Below are positions 56,846 to 64,000 of a DNA stretch of 64,000 nt, piece by piece. Position 1 is the first letter of the stretch; every line of letters starts with the position of its first letter. This DNA comes from Colwellia sp. TT2012 (lineage in GTDB: Bacteria > Pseudomonadota > Gammaproteobacteria > Enterobacterales > Alteromonadaceae), in contig NZ_LJYX01000009.1 in NCBI RefSeq assembly GCF_001440345.1, forward strand, positions 1 to 64,000. The letters run 5' to 3'. Both the position numbers and the translations under genes were made by a program. The notes under the pieces were generated by a model. The model ran no database searches, was not told the DNA's origin, and worked only from the letters and a program-made list of their open reading frames with translations.

Positions 56846-57673
56846 TTGCCAGAAAAAAATATAATTGCATCCATTGGTGGTAGTCTTGAGCGCGCAGTAA
56901 AAGGCGAATACTCAATTGATGTGAAAGCTGTGCTTAGTGAAGCGTGGCAGCAAACTTTAAAGTCGAGAATGTCGATTAATCTAGCGCTGTTTTTTGTGTT
57001 GATTTTTGGCATGATAGTGTCGTATATTGCCAGTAGTTTCTTTGGTGGTATCGAACAGGTTATCGCCGACCCGCAGTCGATGCAGTTGCTCAATGTCATT
57101 GTTACTATGGCTGTTTGGCCATTTATCGCCGGCATTGAAATGATGGGCGTGTACCACGCCGTTAATAAACCAACCCAGAGCAAAATGGTGCTATCTTTCT
57201 TACATCGCGGTAGTTGGGTAGCGCTCTGTGCGTTGTTAACCTCTATTCTCATCAGTATTGGCTTTCAATTACTCCTCATTCCTGGGGTGTTGTTAGGCGT
57301 ATTATTGTCATTAACCATACCTTTAGTGGTCGAAAAAAAGCTAACACCAATGCAAGCTATTATTCTCTCGGTCAAAGCATTACGTTTTAAAATTATGCCT
57401 TTGTTCGTTATTTATTTAGTGCTATTTATGTCATTAATCTTTCTGCTCGTTCCCATCGTTTTATTAATGGAGTCGAGCTTGGCCCCCCTCGCTATTATGG
57501 TATTTTTATTTGGTTTATCTTATTTAGCACCCTGGTATTACAACGTTAAAGGCGTATTGTACCGGGAAATATTTGGCGTCTATACCGACGACAGTGGCTC
57601 TGCGAGCGACTTAGGTAAGCCTACGACTAAAGACACTGGTCATAATGGCTCAGATGATACTTTTTCTGCTTAA
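56846..57673 (+). CDS. multi-TM membrane protein, unknown (YciC/DUF975-like pattern)
   Basis: A 275-residue protein with about six hydrophobic segments (near 45-68, 90-108, 128-150, 150-168, 185-210 and 215-235), a soluble N-terminus and a Gly/Ser/Asp-rich tail. The spacing and the LxLTIPLVVEKKLTPMQAIILSVKAL stretch (about 160-182) recall the YciC/BPSS1780 type of membrane protein, but I am not certain. The start is TTG with AAAGGG upstream. It lies 26 bp before the Bax-family gene and probably forms an operon with it. Confidence 0.7.
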   Translation: MPEKNIIASIGGSLERAVKGEYSIDVKAVLSEAWQQTLKSRMSINLALFFVLIFGMIVSYIASSFFGGIEQVIADPQSMQLLNVIVTMAVWPFIAGIEMMGVYHAVNKPTQSKMVLSFLHRGSWVALCALLTSILISIGFQLLLIPGVLLGVLLSLTIPLVVEKKLTPMQAIILSVKALRFKIMPLFVIYLVLFMSLIFLLVPIVLLMESSLAPLAIMVFLFGLSYLAPWYYNVKGVLYREIFGVYTDDSGSASDLGKPTTKDTGHNGSDDTFSA

Positions 57674-57698
57674 TTTTTATCATAAATAAGGAGTTTTT

Positions 57699-58589
57699 AT
57701 GATAAGCATATTATTTGTTCGCTTTATCTTATGTCTTGCGTTAGTTGTCATGATACTCGCACCTTTTACTTTTCTAGTGCCTAAGCCCGTAGTGATAGTT
57801 ACTGAGGAAGAAGTAGTACCGGCAGTGGTTGTAGTGCCGGAAGTGGTTGTAGTACCGGTAGTTTCGGCAGTAAAAGTCATTGAAAAACCGCTACATAAGG
57901 TCGATTTACCTGACTTTGGCGCTATATATGATATAACCACTAAAAAACGTCAATTTTTTGATTTTATCCGCCCGGCAATTGAAGCTAAAAATAAGCAGTT
58001 AGCCAAAGATAGAGCCAAGCTCGAATATTGGCATGAGCAGATATCATTAGGATTAGGGCTAACAGATGCAGAGCAAGTTAAATTGCACACGTTAGTTAAG
58101 GCTTATCGTATAAATAAAGACGCTTCAACTTTTCAGCAGATAGATGATTTGTTAATGCGTGTTGATATTATTCCTACCTCACTTGTTTTGGTACAAGCTG
58201 CTAATGAATCTGCTTGGGGAACATCGCGTTTTGCTCGTATCGGCTTAAACTTTTTTGGTATTTGGTGTTACCGACCGGGTTGTGGCATGGTGCCCGCTGG
58301 CCGTAATGCGGGTGCCCAACATGAAGTAGCAGCCTTTGAAAGTGTTGATGCTGCGGTTTCGGGCTATTTTAATAATATCAATAAGCATAATGCTTATCAT
58401 GTTTTTAGAACGATAAGAGCTGAATTGAGAGGGCAAGAACAGCCGCTTGATGCTGAAATATTAGCAACAGGCTTATTACCTTATTCAGAGCGTGGCGCTG
58501 ATTATGTGTTAGACATCACCGATATGTTACGCCATAACCAGCGTTATTTTGTTGAGCCTGGTGGTCAACAAACGGCTTTAGCAGATTAG
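57699..58589 (+). CDS. Bax-family peptidoglycan glucosaminidase
   Basis: A 296-residue envelope protein. A TM anchor (about 5-25) precedes a Val/Pro repeat linker (VVVPEVVVVPVV, about 44-55) and then a C-terminal glucosaminidase/flagellar FlgJ-like domain (about 145-275): LVLVQAANESAWGTSRFAR with the catalytic Glu, NFFGIWCYRPGCG, ESVDAAVSGYFNNINKHNAY. E. coli Bax has this layout. It is predicted to act on peptidoglycan from the periplasmic face. The repeat linker is built from near-identical 18-24 bp DNA units (57810-57870). Confidence 0.88.
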   Translation: MISILFVRFILCLALVVMILAPFTFLVPKPVVIVTEEEVVPAVVVVPEVVVVPVVSAVKVIEKPLHKVDLPDFGAIYDITTKKRQFFDFIRPAIEAKNKQLAKDRAKLEYWHEQISLGLGLTDAEQVKLHTLVKAYRINKDASTFQQIDDLLMRVDIIPTSLVLVQAANESAWGTSRFARIGLNFFGIWCYRPGCGMVPAGRNAGAQHEVAAFESVDAAVSGYFNNINKHNAYHVFRTIRAELRGQEQPLDAEILATGLLPYSERGADYVLDITDMLRHNQRYFVEPGGQQTALAD

Positions 58590-58620
58590 CGTAAATAACG
58601 GTTTAGATAAGGCACAACAT

Positions 58621-58653
58621 AAAAAGCCCAATAGCTATGATATTGGGCTTTTT
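58621..58653 (+). terminator. Rho-independent terminator after the Bax-family gene
   Basis: AAAGCCCAATA and TATTGGGCTTT pair around GCTATGA with A- and T-runs on either side. It may serve ttcA from the opposite side too. Confidence 0.88.
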
Positions 58654-58698
58654 ATTATCTTAATTACCTTGGTATAACTGATATTTATCCGCTTGCTA

Positions 58699-59643
58699 TT
58701 ATTTTACTTCAACAACATTGAGTTGCTGAGCATCGGTAAGATAATCTTTAGTCGATAAATCTTTTGGCGTTTCAATAGTTACTTGATCAAACGCGGTGTC
58801 ACCGCCATTAATAATACCGGAACTACTATTGATACTTTTAAAATCAAACAAATTACCGTCACACAAGTGAGAAGGTACTACGTTTTGTATTGCGGTAAAC
58901 ATAGACTCTATTCGGCCCGGAAACTGTTCATGCCAATCGTTTAACATGCGTTTAATATTTTGCCTCTGCATGTTCGGCTGAGAGCCACATAAGTTGCATG
59001 GAATAATCGGGAATTTTTTCAACTCACTGTATTGAATCAGCTCACTTTCTTTACAGAAAGCTAATGGGCGTATAACTACATGTTCGCCATTATCAGAGAC
59101 CAGCTTAGCCGGCATTGCCTTCATCTTACCACCATAAAACATATTCAGCATTAGCGTTTCAAGCATGTCATCTCTATGATGTCCTAGCGCGATTTTAGTG
59201 GCACCAAGCTTTTTTGCTGTTTTATATAAAATAGCTCGGCGTAAGCGAGAGCATAAGCTGCAAGTGGTTTTACCTTCAGGTACTTTTTCTTTAACAATGC
59301 TGTAGGTGTTTTCTTCAACAATATGATATTCAATGCCGAGTTTATCTAAGTACTCCGGCAAAATATGCTCAGGAAAGCCCGGTTGCTTTTGGTCTAAATT
59401 AACGGCAATGAGGTCAAAATGAATAGGCGCTGATTCTTTTAACAGCATTAATATGCTGAGCATGGCATAACTGTCTTTGCCGCCGGACAAACAAACCATG
59501 ACCTTATCGCCGTCTTCAATCATATTGTATTGGGCAATTGCTTTACCAACATGATGTCTAAGCTTTTTTTCTAATTTAGTAAATTGTACCTTTTGTGAAG
59601 GTGTTAGTTCAGCCGTGGTTAACGTTGGCGATATTGCAGTCAT
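58699..59643 (-). CDS. ttcA: tRNA 2-thiocytidine synthase TtcA
   Basis: A 314-residue PP-loop ATPase that thiolates cytidine 32 of certain tRNAs using a 4Fe-4S cluster. PP-loop SGGKDS is at residues 53-58. The Fe-S cysteines are in CSLC (about 128-131) and CNLC (about 219-222), and [19 protein letters not shown] is the family core. Length is typical. No partner gene is required next to it. Confidence 0.95.
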   Translation of the reverse strand: MTAISPTLTTAELTPSQKVQFTKLEKKLRHHVGKAIAQYNMIEDGDKVMVCLSGGKDSYAMLSILMLLKESAPIHFDLIAVNLDQKQPGFPEHILPEYLDKLGIEYHIVEENTYSIVKEKVPEGKTTCSLCSRLRRAILYKTAKKLGATKIALGHHRDDMLETLMLNMFYGGKMKAMPAKLVSDNGEHVVIRPLAFCKESELIQYSELKKFPIIPCNLCGSQPNMQRQNIKRMLNDWHEQFPGRIESMFTAIQNVVPSHLCDGNLFDFKSINSSSGIINGGDTAFDQVTIETPKDLSTKDYLTDAQQLNVVEVK

Positions 59644-59898
59644 GTAGGATACTTTTTTGATTGAAATTGACGGCGCGAATTATAGCAGCTTGATAAATAA
59701 TACCAAGAGGATTAATGCTAGCGCCTGAAACGGCTAGAAAATAAGGGCATTAGGCGCAGGTAAATAGCAGGTAATAAACAAGCCAATTTATAATAAGCAT
59801 GATTGGCTGGATGAACAGCGTGATAGCACCTCTAATGAGGTGGCCAAATTTACTATGCCACTTCAGTATTGCTAAAAGCAAAAAGTAAGGGGTAATTT

Positions 59899-60330
59899 AT
59901 GAAACGAACCCATAACCCTAACAAGTGCAAAATCCACCGTAGTTATACGGTGGAGGAGGCCGCTTTGCTTTTAGAAGTGCATAAAAGAACGGTAAGGAAT
60001 TGGATAATTAAAGGCTTACCCGTTTGTGATGATAAACGCCCGTTACTTATTTTAGGCACAGAGTTAAAGCTGTTTTTAAAACAACAACGGCAGGTAAATA
60101 AACGTAAATGTAAACCGTCTGAGCTTTATTGTTTCAAGTGTCGAGAGCCGCGATTACCCGATCAAAACACGCTTCAATTCATCGAAGAAACTAACACCAA
60201 AGGCCGAGTTGTTGCCGCTTGTTCTGTGTGTAATTCACAGATGAATAAATACTTCAGTTTGAAAAATATAACGTCAATTCAGCGTGATCTTGCGGTGATA
60301 TTACCGTTACAACAAAAACACATAGGTTAG
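59899..60330 (+). CDS. HTH plus zinc-ribbon protein of a tyrosine-recombinase unit
   Basis: A 143-residue protein. Residues about 14-60 form an excisionase/MerR-like helix-turn-helix (YTVEEAALLLEVHKRTVRNWIIKGLP). Two CxxC pairs (CFKC about 78-81, CSVC about 112-115) suggest a zinc-binding C-terminal domain. It directly precedes a tyrosine recombinase (pseudogene at 60379-61472), so it is probably the recombinase's DNA-binding accessory factor. RBS AAGGGGT lies 7 bp before ATG. A small hairpin (CACCTC/GAGGTG, 59827-59842) lies upstream. Confidence 0.75.
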   Translation: MKRTHNPNKCKIHRSYTVEEAALLLEVHKRTVRNWIIKGLPVCDDKRPLLILGTELKLFLKQQRQVNKRKCKPSELYCFKCREPRLPDQNTLQFIEETNTKGRVVAACSVCNSQMNKYFSLKNITSIQRDLAVILPLQQKHIG

Positions 60331-60378
60331 ATAGCTAAACCCTTCCTGAATTGTACTTTAAAGTAATGAGGTCAAACA

Positions 60379-61472
60379 ATGAATAAGCACAACCCAAATA
60401 ACGTAAGAATTAACCGCAAATATTACATCTTTTTACAAGAAGCTAAACGACAAGATGAATCATCAATTGATGGCGTAGCAAAAGCCATAAATCGCTTCGA
60501 ACAATTAAAGACTTCAAATCGTTTCATCATCAACAAGCGGTAGGTTTTAAAAAGCATTTAACGAACCAAAAGAATGAAGTGACCAACAAGCCATTAAGCA
60601 AGGCAACATTAAATACTACGTTGCGTCATTTAAAAACGTTCTTTCAATGGCTGGCAATGCAAACGGGATATAAATCACGGATTAATTACAGTGAAACCGA
60701 ATACTTTAATCTATCAGAAAAAGATACTCGCGTAGCCAACGCTAAACGTAAAAAACCAGTACCGAGTATTGAACAAATAATTCATGTTTTAGAAAATATG
60801 CCAAAACGCACCGATATTGAAAAACGGAATCGGGCGTTAATTGCTTTTACTTTGTTAACAGGGGCAAGAGATAGCGCTATAGCATCAATTAAAATTAAGC
60901 ATGTTAATTTACATGAAGAAAGCTTATTTCAAGATGCCAGAGAAGTTAAAACAAAATTTAGTAAAACGTTTAATACTTACTTTTTTCCTGTGGGGGAATT
61001 ACCGTTAAATATTGTAAAAACATGGATTGTATATTTAACCCAAGAATTATTATTTAGCCCCGATGATCCGTTATTTCCTAAAACTAAAATGGTAGTTGGC
61101 GATGACAGGAGGTTTAAAGCTTGTGGTTTACTTCGTGAACACTGGCTAACAACTAGCCCGATACGTAAAATATTTAAACAAGCTTTTGAAAATGTTAGTT
61201 TGCCGTATTATAACCCGCATAGCTTCCGCAATACGCTTTCAGCACTAGGGCAAAATATTTGCCAATCCCCCGAAGAGTTTAAGGCATGGAGTCAAAACCT
61301 AGGCCATGAAGGAGTTTTAACAACATTTTATAGCTATGGTGAAGTACAAGACTACCGACAAGCAGAGTTATTGAAAAAGCTACGAGAACCTAGAGCGGAA
61401 CAAAGTCCCGAAATGCAAGTAGCATTTGAAGCTATGTATAAAAAAATGATGGATACCCAACCAGATAGCTAG
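60379..61472 (+). pseudogene. tyrosine recombinase, frameshifted
   Basis: The C-terminal catalytic domain is intact in one frame: Arg in TGARDSAIASI, HSFRNTL (His and Arg), LGHEGVLTTFYSYGE (His and catalytic Tyr). The N-terminal core-binding part (ATG 60379, NRKYYIFLQEAKRQDESSIDGVAKAINRFE) lies in a different frame and stops at 60543. Reading the other frame after about 60500 gives KDFKSFHHQQAVGFKKHL, a natural continuation, so a single small indel near 60500 splits the gene. A shortened protein from GTG 60579 would lack most of the arm domain. Confidence 0.8.
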
Positions 61473-61591
61473 CATGCACACTTAAATTGAGTTACTTATG
61501 CTCATGTTTGCCATGCGCACAATAAAGTGCAATAGCGTGTGCATGAGAAAATACATATACAAAAGCTAAAATAAATAGTAGAAGAATAAAT

Positions 61592-62837
61592 AGCAGACAC
61601 CCCTCTCAATGGAAATAAATAGTAACCTCAACTATGCTTATTTAATCACCAATAAAACCAGTTGAGGTTATTATGGCAACAGCAAGTGAGTTTAATTGAT
61701 ACCTGTTATTACCACTGTATCTCCCGTTGTGTTCGCCGTGCTTTTTTATGTGGCGAAGATAAGCTAATAGGGCAAAGCTTTGAGCACAGGCGCTGTTGGG
61801 TTAAGGATAAGCTATTAGCGTTAAGCCAAACGTTTGCTATTGATGTATGTGCTTATGAGGTAATGAGTAATCATACCCATATTGTGTTGTGTGTTGATGT
61901 TGAACAAGCCAAAGCATGGTCAATGCATGAAGTCATCACCCGTTGGCATCAATTATTTAAAGGCACATTAATCACGCAACAATACTTGCGTGGTGGGAAA
62001 CTGATTAAGCCTCTGCAACAAATAGTGGAAGAAACCGCACAAGTGTATCGAGCGCGATTAATCGATATCAGCTGGTTTATGCGTATTCTAAATGAAAGCA
62101 TTGCCGTACAAGCCAACAAAGAAGATAAATGCACAGGCAGATTCTGGGAAGGTCGTTTTAAATCCCAAGCCTTATTAGATGAAGCCGCCGTTATGGCCTG
62201 TATGGCGTATATTGATTTAAACCCAATAAGAGCCAACATAGCGACAACCCCTGAAAATTCACTTTACACCAGTATTCAACAGCGTATATGTGCTGCTAAA
62301 AAAGCACAACAGCCCAAGCAACTTTGTCCTTTTGTCGGTAACCCCCGACAAAATTCGCCTAAAGGTTTGATGTTTGAACTAAAAGAGTATATTGAGCTAG
62401 TAGAGTTAACGGGTCGTTGCATTAGAGAAGATAAACGAGGTTACATTGACAATAACCGGCCCAACATATTAACGCGATTAAATATCAGTACAGAAAACTG
62501 GCTTACCTTAACCACACAATTTAGAAAGGTCTTTCATGGTGCGGTAGGTCATCCTGAAGCCTTAACGGAGTTTTGTCAGCATCAACACCTTAAAAAACGC
62601 GCGGCAGTATCCGTTTGTCAAAAGCTATTCGCTTAGTACCACTTCATAACCAATTAAGCTAACAGATTGTGTATTAAAGCTTAAGCATGCCTAAAATTCA
62701 CCAATGATCTTATTTTTATAACTTCTCAAGTATTAATTTCAATTCACATGAAAAAACCGATTATTAGGTGACTTTACTGACGAAATTTAAATGGCTTGTG
62801 GCAATTTATGGTGATTATTTTAAGAGGGATGTCTTCT
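61592..62837 (+). mobile_element. Y1-transposase insertion element, copy 2
   Basis: About 1246 bp from AGCAGACACCCCT (61592-61604) to AGGGATGTCTTCT (62825-62837). It shares the transposase gene, the leader inverted repeat and the right-hand AATCACCATAAATTG segment (reverse strand at 62800-62815) with copy 1. It lies immediately after the tyrosine recombinase remnant. Confidence 0.8.
61673..62636 (+). pseudogene. Y1 (HUH) transposase copy 2, start region damaged
   Basis: From SLIDTCYYHCISR onward this is about 90% identical by eye to the transposase at 31113-32087, with SNHTHIVL and AYIDLNPIRANI preserved. At the normal ATG (61673) the codons for ARKQQI are replaced by a net 11-base deletion, which shifts the frame into a stop. 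An in-frame TTG at 61662 could restart translation with a changed N-terminus (RLLWQQQV), so residual function is possible. Confidence 0.75.
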
Positions 62838-63289
62838 ATATTTCTTCTATATTTATGTTCTATATTTAATGAGTTTTAACAAGATTAAGCTTTGTTGATT
62901 TTTGTTACTATCTGATTAAGTCTAAAGCTGTTGTGGGGAGGGTAGGCTCTTAAAATTAAGACCTGGTGTTATCTATGGAAAGAGAGTCCTCATTTTATCT
63001 CATATATTTATGTCTGCTTATAATTCGAGAGTGAGCCTAATGTTGAATGATTTCAGCGAATAAATTTTGTCGGCTATGGTGGTAAAAGTGAGCCCTAGCT
63101 TATAATCAACACCAATAAAAAATAGATCAGCGTTAAAGACTTCTTGGTCCGCTAAGCAGAAGCGAACATATATCAACTCTAATTAACTTAATGTATGTCA
63201 TTTAAATTGATAGACCTTAGCTCTAATGTGACTGAGTTAAAGTAACTAGCCAAGTTAGCCTTTTTTAAAATTAACGGAAATATTCATTT
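62838..63289. other. intergenic DNA, no identifiable feature
   Basis: About 450 bp of AT-rich DNA between the element and the metallo-hydrolase gene. No ORF, repeat or hairpin with a T-tract that I could support. The promoter of the downstream gene must lie here. Confidence 0.5.
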
Positions 63290-64000
63290 ATGAAAATTGT
63301 TAGAATTTATATGGATAATAATTTAAGAAATTATTGTCACCTTATCATTTGTGAACAAACCAATGAAACCATCGTCTTAGATCCATTGGACGTAACTAAG
63401 TGTTTGAAGGCGGCAGAAAGGCTCGGTTGTAAAATCACTAAGATTATTAACACCCATGAACACTTTGACCATATTGACGGTAACCCAGGCGTTGTCGCTG
63501 CTACCGGGGCAAAAATTCACGCTCATGTGAACGCAATAAAGAGTATTCCTAATGTAGATATTGGCTTAAGTGCCGGTGATATTGTTGAAGTTGGTACCAC
63601 GGTGCGTTTGCGTATTCTTGATACTCCTGGTCACACCTTAGCGCATATTTGTTTGTTGTCAGAGATAGGTAAACCAGTGCTGTTTTGTGGTGATACTTTA
63701 TTTAACGCAAGTGCTGGTAATTGTAGTCATGGTGGCGATGTCCACAAAATGTATCATACCTTTGTAAAACAACTTGCGGTTTTACCCGACGATACCGCCA
63801 TCTATCCTGGCCATGACTATATTGTTAACAATCTCAATTTTTCTTTATCGTTAGAGCCAAGCAATAGCTTTGCCAAAGAATTATTAAAAATTGTCAGTGA
63901 GCAAACCCCTGAACAACGAACCGTAACAACGATGTCGGTTGAGAAAAAAATGAACCCTTTTTTCAGATTAGACAATGACGAAATCATTGATACTTTAAAA
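63290..64000 (+). CDS. metallo-beta-lactamase-fold hydrolase, glyoxalase II-like (partial)
   Basis: At least 237 residues, cut by the window end. The metal-binding motif THEHFDHIDG (HxHxDH, about residues 56-65) is followed by DTPGHT, FCGDTLF and PGHDY, the order of a class B hydrolase such as hydroxyacylglutathione hydrolase. GloB-type C-terminal features (PGHDYIVNNLNFSLSLEP, about 182-199) favour a glutathione thioesterase role in methylglyoxal detoxification. GGAAAT upstream acts as RBS. The C-terminus is out of view. Confidence 0.85.
   Translation, partial: MKIVRIYMDNNLRNYCHLIICEQTNETIVLDPLDVTKCLKAAERLGCKITKIINTHEHFDHIDGNPGVVAATGAKIHAHVNAIKSIPNVDIGLSAGDIVEVGTTVRLRILDTPGHTLAHICLLSEIGKPVLFCGDTLFNASAGNCSHGGDVHKMYHTFVKQLAVLPDDTAIYPGHDYIVNNLNFSLSLEPSNSFAKELLKIVSEQTPEQRTVTTMSVEKKMNPFFRLDNDEIIDTLK

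Overview
The window looks like chromosome of a cold-adapted marine gammaproteobacterium of the order Alteromonadales, most likely Colwellia (C. psychrerythraea-like). That is inferred from a complete pfaE/pfaR/pfaABCD polyunsaturated fatty acid (PUFA) synthase locus, AT-rich DNA, and housekeeping order such as ppsR-ppsA-ydiJ and pheS-pheT-ihfA. No database search was possible, so all family names rest on motif recognition.

Layout. (1) 1-3.3 kb: five integron-type gene cassettes on the minus strand, separated by ~100-bp attC sites, with no integrase in view (a CALIN). (2) 3.7-24.3 kb: the pfa locus. pfaE (phosphopantetheinyl transferase) diverges from pfaR-pfaA-pfaB-pfaC-pfaD. PfaE primes the five tandem ACPs of PfaA. 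PfaA, B and C carry the ketosynthase, acyltransferase, ketoreductase and dehydratase domains, and PfaD is the enoyl reductase. PfaR looks like a domesticated IS481-type transposase. (3) 24.4-29.7 kb: small genes (unknown, CHMI-family, RRM protein, small membrane protein, PLA2-like secreted protein), an M28 peptidase lipoprotein and ybaK. (4) 29.7-32.5 kb: a second, broken cassette locus (FMN-reductase pseudogene, attC, DUF4336 gene) hit by a Y1-transposase element whose right end is repeated in tandem. (5) 32.5-36.7 kb: a minus-strand methionine locus: metR-like regulator, TauE/SafE permease, folate-independent methionine synthase mesD and partner mesX. (6) 37.3-46.5 kb: a small TIR element, LMW phosphatase, DAHP synthase, ppsR divergent from ppsA, ydiJ. 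(7) 46.8-51.3 kb: a two-TM small gene split by a MITE, then pheS-pheT-ihfA. (8) 51.8-59.6 kb: Na+/Ca2+ exchanger, ATM1-type ABC exporter, DUF1415 gene, a second MITE copy, LysE exporter, membrane protein, Bax-family hydrolase, ttcA. (9) 59.9-62.8 kb: a decayed mobile unit (HTH protein plus frameshifted tyrosine recombinase) and a second Y1-transposase element with a damaged start. (10) 63.3 kb to the end: a metallo-beta-lactamase gene cut by the window edge.

The main unusual themes are two cassette loci of one attC family in opposite orientation flanking the PUFA locus, an apparently exapted transposase as its regulator, and several small non-autonomous elements whose insertions can be read to the base, including one whose precise removal restores an interrupted gene.
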